Positions 1 to 6,735 of a DNA stretch of 21,697 nucleotides are shown piece by piece. Under the pieces are notes generated by a model. That model saw nothing but the letters and a program-made list of their open reading frames with translations. It made no database searches and was not told the origin of the DNA. The position numbers were made by a program, and so were the translations under genes. Source of the stretch: Cellvibrionaceae bacterium (GTDB taxonomy: Bacteria > Pseudomonadota > Gammaproteobacteria > Pseudomonadales > Cellvibrionaceae); assembly GCA_030597965.1 (NCBI GenBank), contig JAUVQU010000014.1:1-21697 (forward strand), in the 5' to 3' direction. How positions within the stretch are numbered: position 1 is the stretch's first letter; each line of letters opens with the position of its first letter.

Positions 1-539
1 AGCAGCAACAGCAATCCATGGAAGACAGCCTGCGCCGCCTGGAAACCACCTATCTCAGCGCCCAATCCAGCACCAACGAAGAAGCGCAGATTCGTGCCCA
101 AGAAGCCGAGCTGATTCAAAACTTCGTGCAGCGCGCCCGCGAGCTAGAGCCCAGTGGCCGCTTGGTAGTGGCCTACAACGACCGCATTGCGGATATTCGC
201 CTGCAGGATGGCGATGTGATCACCATTCCGGAAATCAGCGACTCCATCCTCATCAGTGGTGAAGTACTGGTGCCGCAAGCGGCGGTATACCGCCCCGGCA
301 TGAGCGTGATCGACTACATCGAAAGCGCTGGCGGCTTCACCCAACGCGCCGACGACGACCACATCCTGCTGGTTCGCCAAAACGGCGCGGTGGAAAACGC
401 CCGCAACACGCCGCTGCGCCCGGGGGATGAAATCCTCGTCATGCCCGAAGCCCCCACCCACAACCTGCAGCTAGCCGCCACGCTCACGCAAATCCTCTAC
501 CAAGTGGCCGTCGCTACCCGCGTTGCAGTGGATCTGTGA
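1..539 (+). CDS. kpsD: Polysaccharide export outer-membrane protein, C-terminal part (KpsD/BexD/CtrA type)
   Basis: This is the 3' end of a gene that begins before the window. The frame is open from base 3, and the ATG at 18 is probably internal because in-frame glutamine codons precede it. About 178 residues are visible. They carry an SLBB-type beta-grasp segment (from DVITIPEISDSILISGEV through YIESAGGF to LRPGDEILVMPEA), then a C-terminal helix reading LTQILYQVAVATRVAV. That ending is typical of the group 2/3 capsule OPX proteins, which form the outer-membrane channel of ABC-dependent capsule export. The neighbouring kpsM and kpsE support this. The exact subtype (KpsD, CtrA or BexD) needs the missing N-terminus. 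The stop codon TGA is also the first triplet of a 7-bp repeat array. Confidence 0.85.
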   Translation, partial: QQQQSMEDSLRRLETTYLSAQSSTNEEAQIRAQEAELIQNFVQRARELEPSGRLVVAYNDRIADIRLQDGDVITIPEISDSILISGEVLVPQAAVYRPGMSVIDYIESAGGFTQRADDDHILLVRQNGAVENARNTPLRPGDEILVMPEAPTHNLQLAATLTQILYQVAVATRVAVDL

Positions 540-585
540 TGGGTGGTTGGTAAATAGTGAATAGTAAGTGGTGAGTAGTGAAGGC
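537..585 (+). repeat. 7-bp tandem array A after kpsD
   Basis: Seven consecutive in-phase 7-mers begin at the kpsD stop codon. The best units are TGAATAG (558-564), TAAGTGG (565-571) and TGAGTAG (572-578), and TGAAGGC (579-585) closes the array. The consensus is close to TGAGTGG. Similar arrays occur at 2690-2738, 4301-4321, 9260-9315 and 10673-10707. The phase is exact; the function is unknown. Confidence 0.75.
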
Positions 586-592
586 AGTATCT

Positions 593-686
593 CGTAGCGC
601 GGCGTAACGACTGAGCGAGAGCAGCGAGCGAAAGAGGCACCGCAGCGGCGGCCCGGCCCGAAGGGCGGCGCCAGCCGCCCTAACGC
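593..686 (+). repeat. Dispersed GC-rich intergenic repeat, copy A
   Basis: This is the first of three direct copies of an element that starts CGTAGCGCGGCGTAACGA, continues through GCGAGCGAAAGAGGCACC, and ends in a hairpin and TAACGCC. Here the hairpin is GGGCGGC (663-669), loop GCCA, GCCGCCC (674-680). Copy A is the most divergent and longest, with about 12 extra bases before the hairpin. No T-run follows the hairpin, so it does not look like an intrinsic terminator. It fills most of the gap between kpsD and kpsM. Confidence 0.8.
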
Positions 687-769
687 CGCCGCTAAATGCG
701 ATATCACTGACCAGTGCGATAACGCCATCCAACTGATTTCATCACGCTCTTTTCAAAAGAAACGGCATC

Positions 770-1579
770 ATGAATAACACACACAGCGCCCCGAAAGGGG
801 CGCGCTCCTCTTGGCAAGTCACCCGCAGCGTGTGGTACGCCATGTTCATGCGGGAAGCGCTTTCCCGCACGATGGGTGACCGCATGGGTTGGTTCTGGAT
901 GATTTTCGAACCCTTTGCGCTTGTGGCCATCATGGTGGGGATTCGCAGTTTCGTAAGTGGCGATAATCTAATTGCAAACGCGCCGTTCATCCCATGGATG
1001 ATTGTAGGAATGATGGGCTTCTTTTTGGCTCGTGAAGGCATGATTCGCGGTATGGGGGCTATCGATGCTAACAGTGCATTGTTTGCTTATCGCCAAGTAC
1101 AGCCTATAGACCCAGTATTAGTGCGCAACTTTCTTGAAGGTGCACTACGGAGTTTTATATTCCTTATCTTTATTGGTGGGGGGTTAATGCTGGGGCTTGA
1201 TATGTACCCCGATAACGCCATTAGAGCGATGGCTGCTTGGCTGTCCCTTTGGTGTCTCGGTGTAGGTTTGGGTCTAGTGACATCAGTTTCAGCAACCCTG
1301 GTGCCTGAAGTCGGTAAAGTTGTTCGAATGCTATCTCTACCGTTAATGATTATCTCGGGGGCAATTTTTCCGCTTAATCAATTACCGCACTGGTTGCTAG
1401 AGTATTTAATGTTTAACCCCGTTCCGCATGCGCTTGAAAACTTGCGGCTTGGTTTTTTCGAAAATTACCAAGTGATCCATGGCACTAGCATGCTTTATTT
1501 TTGGTTGGTGACATTGACTCTGAATGCGCTAGGGCTACTGATGCACCTTCGTTTTGTTGATCGGTTAAAGGCTAAATAA
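770..1579 (+). CDS. kpsM: Capsule export ABC transporter permease (KpsM/Wzm family)
   Basis: This is an ABC-2 type integral membrane subunit that, with KpsT, moves the lipid-linked capsule chain across the inner membrane. The 269 residues match the usual family length (about 260). Hydrophobic segments are seen near residues 43-63, 73-92, 121-145, 152-178, 187-204 and 241-262. The cytoplasmic N-terminus includes VWYAMFMREALSRTMGDRMG, a pattern common in KpsM/BexB proteins, and an EPF motif lies in the first membrane helix. The start ATG at 770 has only a weak purine-rich leader (AAAAGAAA). The next gene, kpsE, starts 3 bases after the stop, so they are co-transcribed. Base composition becomes more AT-rich after about base 940, part way through the gene. 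Confidence 0.92.
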   Translation: MNNTHSAPKGARSSWQVTRSVWYAMFMREALSRTMGDRMGWFWMIFEPFALVAIMVGIRSFVSGDNLIANAPFIPWMIVGMMGFFLAREGMIRGMGAIDANSALFAYRQVQPIDPVLVRNFLEGALRSFIFLIFIGGGLMLGLDMYPDNAIRAMAAWLSLWCLGVGLGLVTSVSATLVPEVGKVVRMLSLPLMIISGAIFPLNQLPHWLLEYLMFNPVPHALENLRLGFFENYQVIHGTSMLYFWLVTLTLNALGLLMHLRFVDRLKAK

Positions 1580-1582
1580 CCC

Positions 1583-2680
1583 ATGCACGTATCATTTACT
1601 CGTTTTATCAAGCAGTCGCCACAGTGGGCATTTGCCTTTATCGCTATCGTGCTCGTTAGTTTTTATTGGTTTGTGTGGGCAGAGGAGCGCTATGTCTCGC
1701 GCGCTACCGTGGTGTTAGAAAGCCCCCAGGTCGCCACACCAGAATTTAGCCTGTCGTCCTTAATGGGGGGCGGGTCAGGTAACACCGCTGACCTATTGCT
1801 ATTGCGTGAGCACTTACTCTCGGTGGATATGCTGCGCCTACTAGACGAGCAGCTCGGTATTCGCCAGCACTACAGCGAACACGGTGATTTCTTTGCGAAG
1901 CTGCGCGACCCCAACGTTCCTATCGAAGACTTGCACGAGTACTACCTGCGCCGGGTAGAAGTAGAGCTAGACGAGTACGCAGGGGTGTTGAACATTCGTG
2001 TGCAGGGCTACACCCCGGAATTCGCCCACGACATGGCATCGCTGCTGCTAGAGGCCGGCGAAAACCACATGAACGAAATGGGCCACCGACTAGCCGATGA
2101 GCAAGTGCATTTCTTGGAACGGCAAATGGTGCGGCTAGAAGAGCGCTTTGAAGAAACCCGCGCCCAACTGCTCGAATTCCAGAACGAATACGGCCTGGTA
2201 TCGCCCACCGCCACGGTAGAGAGCATCAACCAAGTCGTGGCCACGTTAGAAGGCGATTTAGCCCGCTTACAAGCCCAGCGTAACGCCCTGGCCAGCTTCC
2301 AAAGCTCCCAGTCTGCCGAATTGCGCCAAGTAGAGCGCAGCATTGCAGCACTACGCGACCAAATCACCGAGCAGCGCGACCGCCTAGCGCAGGCCACCGG
2401 TAACTCGCTCAACCGGGTGTCGGCAGAATATGAAACCCTAGAGCTGCAAGCCCAGTTCGCCCAAGAGACCTACTCCAGCGCCCTGGCCGCTCTGGAAAAC
2501 ACCCGCTTAGAAGCCGCCCGCCAGCTCAAGCAGGTCAGCGTGCTACAAAGCCCGCTCATGCCGGAATACCCCACAGAGCCCAACCGCCTCTACAACAGCA
2601 GCGTCTTCGCCATCATCACCATCTTCCTAGCGTTCATCCTCAGCATGCTCATCATGATCGTCAAAGACCACCGCGATTAG
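1583..2680 (+). CDS. kpsE: Capsule export inner-membrane/periplasmic adaptor (KpsE/CtrB/BexC family)
   Basis: This is a polysaccharide co-polymerase class 3 protein linking the KpsMT transporter to the outer-membrane channel. The 365 residues fit the family. One transmembrane helix lies near the N-terminus (about residues 15-33) and one at the C-terminus (about 340-360), which gives the two-TM topology with a large periplasmic part. Residues about 165-320 are heptad-rich and predicted coiled coil (for example HFLERQMVRLEERFEETRAQ). A proline-rich stretch, SPLMPEYPTEPNRLYNS (323-339), lies just before the last helix, as is characteristic of PCP proteins. The start follows the kpsM stop by 3 bases, with AAAGG at 1567-1571. 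Array B and repeat copy B follow the stop codon directly. Confidence 0.92.
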   Translation: MHVSFTRFIKQSPQWAFAFIAIVLVSFYWFVWAEERYVSRATVVLESPQVATPEFSLSSLMGGGSGNTADLLLLREHLLSVDMLRLLDEQLGIRQHYSEHGDFFAKLRDPNVPIEDLHEYYLRRVEVELDEYAGVLNIRVQGYTPEFAHDMASLLLEAGENHMNEMGHRLADEQVHFLERQMVRLEERFEETRAQLLEFQNEYGLVSPTATVESINQVVATLEGDLARLQAQRNALASFQSSQSAELRQVERSIAALRDQITEQRDRLAQATGNSLNRVSAEYETLELQAQFAQETYSSALAALENTRLEAARQLKQVSVLQSPLMPEYPTEPNRLYNSSVFAIITIFLAFILSMLIMIVKDHRD

Positions 2681-2689
2681 GATGGTGGG

Positions 2690-2738
2690 TGAGTGGTGAG
2701 TTGTTAATGGTGAGTAGTGAGTGGTGAGTGGTGAAGGA
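2690..2738 (+). repeat. 7-bp tandem array B after kpsE
   Basis: Seven units in perfect 7-base phase run from 2690 to 2738. TGAGTGG occurs exactly three times (2690-2696, 2718-2724, 2725-2731), with TGAGTTG, TTAATGG, TGAGTAG and a closing TGAAGGA. The array starts 10 bases after the kpsE stop codon. Because the period is 7 and most units carry TGA, TAG or TAA, the array puts stop codons in all three + frames. It is the cleanest of the five arrays. Confidence 0.85.
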
Positions 2739-2749
2739 AGCCGCCACCC

Positions 2750-2831
2750 CGTAGCGCGGCGTAACGAAAGAGCGAGAACAACGAGCGAAAGAGGCACCCG
2801 CGGAGGCGGCGCTAGCCGCCCCGATAACGCC
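2750..2831 (+). repeat. Dispersed GC-rich intergenic repeat, copy B
   Basis: This is the second copy of the element, in the same orientation as copies A and C. It is nearly identical to copy C over about 82 bases and differs at only a few positions. The hairpin is GGCGGC (2805-2810), loop GCTA, GCCGCC (2815-2820), followed by CCGATAACGCC. It lies between kpsE and the MBL gene, and no T-tract follows. The last ~65 bases before the next ATG are unrelated unique sequence. Confidence 0.85.
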
Positions 2832-2896
2832 ACCACACGCCAAAACGCCTCATCGCCTAAAGAAAGCACGCTGAAAAAAGCACGAAAAGGAATTCA

Positions 2897-4321
2897 ATGC
2901 TCAACATCACCCACCACGGCGGAGCCAAAGGCGTCACTGGAAGCTGCCACCAGCTCACCCTCGATAGCGAACACTCACTGCTGATCGACTGCGGGCTATT
3001 CCAAGGAGAAGACGCAAAAGAAGATGCTTTCCAGCAGCTACAAATCGAATTCGACATCAGCACCGTCAAAGCGCTGGTCATCACCCACGTACACATCGAC
3101 CACGTAGGCCGCTTGCCTTACCTACTGGCTGCTGGGTTCAAAGGGCCAATCATCTGCTCCATTCCTTCGGCCAAACTGTTGCCCCTGGTGATTGAAGACG
3201 CCCTAAAAATCGGCTTTACCCGCAATGCCCAGCTCATAGAGCGTTTCCAGCAACAGCTAGAAAGCCAAATCGTCAGCGTGCCCTACGGCAAATGGCACAC
3301 CGTGGTCGGAAAATCCGAAGAAGGCAGCATCACCACACGGGTAAAGCTCAAGCGGGCAGGGCACATTCTCGGTTCCAGCTACGTAGAAGTAGCGCACCAA
3401 TACCCCAATGGTGAAAAGGAGCGGGTGATATTCAGCGGCGATTTAGGTGCCCCCTACGCACCGCTACTCCCCGCACCTAAATCCCCTTACGGCTGTGAAC
3501 AGCTAGTACTCGAAAGCACTTACGGCGACCGAAACCACCCCGACCGCCGCCAGCGCCGCGCCACGCTGAAAAACGCCATCGAGCAAGCGCTCACAAACGG
3601 TGGCACGGTGATGGTGCCCGCGTTCAGCATAGGCCGCACCCAAGAGCTACTCTACGAGCTGGAAGGCATCATTTATGAAGCCGAGCGCAACGCCAAACGC
3701 GGTTTACCCAAAAGCCAGTGGCAAGCGTTAGAAATCATCGTCGATTCACCGCTCGCCGCCCGATTTACCCAGGTATACCGCCAGCTAAAACCCTACTGGG
3801 ACAAAGAAGCCCAACGCCGCCTACGCAGCGGCCGTCACCCGCTCAACTTTGATAACCTCTACACCGTAGAAAGCCACGAAGCCCACGAGCAAACGGTAGC
3901 GTATTTAGCCAACACAGGCCGCCCCGCCGTGGTGATCGCCGCCAGCGGCATGTGCGCAGGCGGGCGCATCATGAACTACCTAAAAGCCATGCTAGGCGAT
4001 GAACGCCACCAAGTACTGTTCGTAGGCTACCAAGGCACAGGCACCCCAGGCCGCGCCATACAGCAATACGGCCCCCAAGGCGGTTGGGTAAAAATAGACG
4101 GCCAGCGGATTGATATCAAAGCAGGCGTCACCTCCATCAGCGGCTACTCCGCCCACGCTGACCAAAAAGGGCTGCTCAACTTCGTCAAACGCATGCGCCG
4201 CTGGCCCCATACCATCCATTTAGTACACGGCGAACAAACCGCGCGCAGCGCGCTCAAACGTGAGCTGGAAGCGATGTACACCCGTAAAGGAAAGGTGGTG
4301 AAAGTAGTGAATGGTGAGTAG
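2897..4321 (+). CDS. MBL-fold / beta-CASP nuclease-like metallohydrolase
   Basis: This encodes a 474-residue metallo-beta-lactamase-fold enzyme of the beta-CASP / RNA-specificity group, usually Zn-dependent RNA endo- or exonucleases acting in the cytoplasm. All expected motifs are seen: D31 (LIDCG), HVHIDH at 64-69, H156 (GHILGS), D182 (FSGDLG), the beta-CASP acidic residue E206 (LESTYGDRNH), H420 (SGYSAHAD) and H444 (HLVHGE). The segment AASGMCAGGRIMNYL (348-362) is also typical. The ATG has a good ribosome site, AAAAGGA at 2885-2891. No link with capsule export is known to me. The gene splits kpsE from kpsT and is bracketed by direct repeat copies B and C, so it looks like an inserted module. 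Its last codons run through 7-bp repeat units, and the stop TAG is the end of one unit. Confidence 0.88.
   Translation: MLNITHHGGAKGVTGSCHQLTLDSEHSLLIDCGLFQGEDAKEDAFQQLQIEFDISTVKALVITHVHIDHVGRLPYLLAAGFKGPIICSIPSAKLLPLVIEDALKIGFTRNAQLIERFQQQLESQIVSVPYGKWHTVVGKSEEGSITTRVKLKRAGHILGSSYVEVAHQYPNGEKERVIFSGDLGAPYAPLLPAPKSPYGCEQLVLESTYGDRNHPDRRQRRATLKNAIEQALTNGGTVMVPAFSIGRTQELLYELEGIIYEAERNAKRGLPKSQWQALEIIVDSPLAARFTQVYRQLKPYWDKEAQRRLRSGRHPLNFDNLYTVESHEAHEQTVAYLANTGRPAVVIAASGMCAGGRIMNYLKAMLGDERHQVLFVGYQGTGTPGRAIQQYGPQGGWVKIDGQRIDIKAGVTSISGYSAHADQKGLLNFVKRMRRWPHTIHLVHGEQTARSALKRELEAMYTRKGKVVKVVNGE
4301..4321 (+). repeat. Short 7-bp array C overlapping the MBL gene 3' end
   Basis: Three in-phase units (AAAGTAG, TGAATGG, TGAGTAG) occupy 4301-4321. 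They encode the last residues of the MBL protein, and the stop codon TAG is the last three bases of the final unit. This is a shorter version of arrays A and B. Confidence 0.6.
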
Positions 4322-4356
4322 CACCAGTCCCGTTTCGCCACATAACCATCAATCGT

Positions 4357-4417
4357 GGCAACACCTCAAATGGCGGCAACCACTCCTTTTCGCGGCAACA
4401 CCCGAATGACGGCACCA
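4357..4417 (+). repeat. Degenerate ~18-bp tandem repeat
   Basis: The motif GGCAACM or a near form recurs at 4357, 4375, 4394 and 4411 (the last as GGCACCA), giving spacings of 18, 19 and 17 bases. The sequence between units is only loosely similar. It sits between the MBL stop and repeat copy C and is not seen elsewhere in the window. Function unknown. Confidence 0.45.
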
Positions 4418-4421
4418 ACCC

Positions 4422-4504
4422 CGTAGCGCGGCGTAACGAAAGAGCGAGAGCAACGAGCGAAAGAGGCACCCGCGGAGGGCGGCGTTAGCCGCCCCGATCA
4501 CGCC
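4422..4504 (+). repeat. Dispersed GC-rich intergenic repeat, copy C
   Basis: This is the third direct copy of the element, between the MBL gene and kpsT. It shares the CGTAGCGCGGCGTAACGA start and the GAGCGAAAGAGGCACCCGCG centre with copy B. The hairpin is GGGCGGC (4477-4483), loop GTTA, GCCGCCC (4488-4494), followed by CGATCACGCC. The GCTA/GTTA loop change against copy B leaves the stem intact. No T-run follows. The kpsT start lies 50 bases downstream. Confidence 0.85.
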
Positions 4505-4554
4505 ATCGAAGGCTGAAGCGCCACCACAGAACACCATCGGCAACCAAATACCAA

Positions 4555-5223
4555 ATGATTGAAATAAAGAACCTCTACAAGCGCTACCACAACCACCATG
4601 GTAGCGACTGGGTGCTCAAAGACATCAACCTCACCATACCTACCGGGGTGAGCGTAGGCCTGATTGGCCGTAACGGTGCCGGTAAATCAACACTGCTGCG
4701 CCTTATTGCAGGAATGGATACACCAGAGCGTGGCGAGGTAATACGTCACAGCCGGGTCTCTTGGCCAGTAGGGCTAGCAGGCGGCATGCAAAACAATATG
4801 ACAGGCCGCCAAAACGTCAAATTTGTAGCGCGAACACAAGGCTGTGGCCCCGAAGAGGTAAAACGGGTAATAGCGTTTGTGCAAGATTTTGCAGAGATCG
4901 GTGAAGCGTTTAATGAACCAGTACGCACGTATTCATCAGGTATGCGTTCAAGGCTCTCGTTTGGCCTCTCACTAGCGTTTGATTTCGATGTTTATATTTC
5001 AGATGAAGCTACGGCGGTAGGGGATCGAGCGTTTAAAGCAAAAGCGCAAAACCTTTTTAAATCGAAAGTTGGGCAATCGTCGCTGATTATTGTTTCTCAC
5101 TCTGAGGGGATTCTCAAAGAGCTATGTCAAGTAGGCGTTTATATCAAGGACGGGCAAGCGCTTTGGTTTGATAACATTAATGAAGCGATAGAGTCTTACC
5201 ACAATGATGTGGATAAAAAATAA
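4555..5223 (+). CDS. kpsT: Capsule export ABC transporter ATP-binding protein (KpsT/BexA/CtrD family)
   Basis: This is the cytoplasmic ATPase that powers KpsM. The 222 residues match the usual length. Walker A is GRNGAGKST (38-46), the ABC signature is YSSGMRSRL (126-134), Walker B is VYISDE (146-151) followed by ATAVGD, and the switch histidine is H182 (IIVSHS). VSWPVGLAGGMQNNMTGRQN (68-87) is a KpsT-like Q-loop region. No clear Shine-Dalgarno sequence precedes the ATG at 4555. The gene is separated from kpsM and kpsE by the MBL gene and two repeat copies, whereas kpsM and kpsT are adjacent in most characterised group 2 loci. The 3' half is more AT-rich than the 5' half. Confidence 0.95.
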   Translation: MIEIKNLYKRYHNHHGSDWVLKDINLTIPTGVSVGLIGRNGAGKSTLLRLIAGMDTPERGEVIRHSRVSWPVGLAGGMQNNMTGRQNVKFVARTQGCGPEEVKRVIAFVQDFAEIGEAFNEPVRTYSSGMRSRLSFGLSLAFDFDVYISDEATAVGDRAFKAKAQNLFKSKVGQSSLIIVSHSEGILKELCQVGVYIKDGQALWFDNINEAIESYHNDVDKK

Positions 5224-5263
5224 ATTCATCGTTGCTATCTAAATTGCATAAATACCAAGGTAT

Positions 5264-5270
5264 AGAGGAA
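5264..5270 (+). promoter_or_regulatory. Ribosome binding site deciding a GTG start
   Basis: AGAGGAA ends 7 bases before the GTG at 5278. The other in-frame GTG (5272) is too close to be served by it, and the overlapping ATG at 5270 runs into TGA after three codons. The site therefore favours GTG 5278. Confidence 0.5.
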
Positions 5271-5277
5271 TGTGTCA

Positions 5278-6687
5278 GTGAATAGAATTGCCATTGTCGG
5301 CCATCCATCTTCGGATTACATGGACGTAGAAGCACTGCTAAAAAAATATGGTATGGCAGAGGCAGTCCCTTCCAGAAGGGAAGGCATGACTGTTCACGAT
5401 ATTGAAGCCTCACTTTTTAAAGCCCATAACGCCATTAATGTTGAGCAGGCTCAAGTCGAGGCAGAGTTATGCCAGTTAACGCCCAGTGCTGTATGGCAAG
5501 AGCTGGCTCTGGATTTGTTGTTAGGAAATATAGAGCAGAAGGGCGTATGGGGCTGGGCCTCACATAACACACTACCCCTGCTGAATATGTGGCATAAGGT
5601 AGATGAACAAACAGCTTTTCTGTTGGTGTACCAGCATCCTGCCACTGCTTTACAAAATGCATTAGCTCGCAATGAAAATGTCTCACCAACCGAGGTACTC
5701 AATAACTGGGCGGCCTACCATGGTGCATTGTTAGCTTTTTACCTGCGCCACCCTGAGCGAAGCTTTCTGGTTCACACTCAGCAACTCCTTAGCAAGCCAC
5801 AGGAAGTCCTCAAAGCGTTACCAGGGCTTTTAGCTAAACCAACAGAAGATGACGTTGCAGCCGCTAAGGCCAGCCCGTTAACGGCTGTACTGAGCTCTCT
5901 GGAAGGCTGTGGACAGGCAGAGGCTGCATATATAGAAGCAGAACCACTAGCGCGCCTTCTAAGCAAGCAGATGGTGGAAAAGCATCCAGCACTTTCCCTC
6001 TTTGAAGAGTTACAGGCGAGTGCCACTCAGCCAGATGAAATTGATGGTGAAATTGACAGTAGGGATGCTTGGCAACACTTTAGGCAACAGCGAGTTGCAT
6101 TGCTGAATACGCTAACGAAATTGCAGCAGGCACTGGAAAAAGAAAGCGCTAAGAACGCTACTTTAAATCGCGAAAACGAGGAATTGAAAAAAGCACCTCC
6201 TACTCCAGCCGTTGCTGCTGTCGATACTACTGAGCTACAGCAAGAAAACAGCATGCTGCTAGAACAGTTGCATATAGTTCAGGAAGAGTTAGAAAAGCTG
6301 TACAGCCAAGGTGGAACAAAAGCCGCAGCCATTTCAGAAGGTGGACCTTATTACGGTGCCGATCAGCGTATCAAGCGCCAACTCACCTATCGGTTAGGCG
6401 CAGTGGTGGTGAATAGCCACAGTGTAAAAGACTTTGTCTGTCTACCCCTGGCGCTAAAGCGCGAATATGCTGCTTATCAGAAAGATATAAAGGCCCGCAA
6501 AAATGAAAAATTGCCACCTATTTCTCAGTATGCAGATGCTCACAAAGCAGAACAGGTGAAGCGGCACCTTTCTTATCGCTTGGGACAAGTGATTATGGAT
6601 AATGCAGGTTCCCCTATGGGGTGGTTGAAGCTGCCGATGGCATTAAGCCAAGAAACTAAGGCCTTCCGTAAAGAACGTCAGCGTTAA
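5278..6687 (+). CDS. Sulfotransferase-like protein with coiled coil and duplicated C-terminal motif
   Basis: About 469 residues, role not established. The N-terminal ~240 residues resemble a sulfotransferase-like family found in polysaccharide clusters: IAIVGHPSSDYMDVEALL, VPSRREGM, WGWASHNTLPLLNMWHKV, TAFLLVYQHPATAL, and a helix ending RHPERSFLVHTQQLL that resembles a 3'-phosphate loop region. The canonical PAPS-binding P-loop is not obvious, so activity is uncertain. Residues about 265-345 are a coiled coil with a break rich in Pro and Ala, and contain QLHIVQEELEKLY. The C-terminus has a ~40-residue motif twice, KRQLTYRLGAVVV...LPLALKREYAAYQKD (about 365-404) and KRHLSYRLGQVIM...LPMALSQETKAFRKE (about 427-466). 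GTG at 5278 is preferred over GTG at 5272 on ribosome-site spacing. It follows kpsT by about 50 bases and is likely in the same operon. Confidence 0.72.
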   Translation: MNRIAIVGHPSSDYMDVEALLKKYGMAEAVPSRREGMTVHDIEASLFKAHNAINVEQAQVEAELCQLTPSAVWQELALDLLLGNIEQKGVWGWASHNTLPLLNMWHKVDEQTAFLLVYQHPATALQNALARNENVSPTEVLNNWAAYHGALLAFYLRHPERSFLVHTQQLLSKPQEVLKALPGLLAKPTEDDVAAAKASPLTAVLSSLEGCGQAEAAYIEAEPLARLLSKQMVEKHPALSLFEELQASATQPDEIDGEIDSRDAWQHFRQQRVALLNTLTKLQQALEKESAKNATLNRENEELKKAPPTPAVAAVDTTELQQENSMLLEQLHIVQEELEKLYSQGGTKAAAISEGGPYYGADQRIKRQLTYRLGAVVVNSHSVKDFVCLPLALKREYAAYQKDIKARKNEKLPPISQYADAHKAEQVKRHLSYRLGQVIMDNAGSPMGWLKLPMALSQETKAFRKERQR

Positions 6688-6735
6688 CCATCTATACCAT
6701 CTTGCCAATAACACCAATACCTTAGCGAGCACTCT

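Noticed and set aside
663..680. GC hairpin of the dispersed repeat as an intrinsic terminator
   Set aside because: None of the three copies has a T-run after the stem, and the genes downstream appear to belong to the same transcription unit.
2008..2412. 134-codon open frame on the - strand inside kpsE
   Set aside because: It lies wholly opposite a well-supported gene, has no family resemblance, and its Ser/Arg-rich composition is what a shadow of a GC-rich coiled-coil gene gives.
2690..2738. 7-bp arrays as a CRISPR array
   Set aside because: Units are 7 bases with no spacers and no cas genes are present.
2721..2984. 87-codon + frame across array B, repeat copy B and the MBL start
   Set aside because: It is mostly translated repeat sequence and overlaps the MBL gene in another frame; the MBL start has its own good ribosome site.
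593..4504. Repeats as integron attC sites flanking gene cassettes
   Set aside because: The direct orientation after genes is reminiscent, but the GTTRRRY/RYYYAAC core sites are not present at the ends and no integrase is seen.
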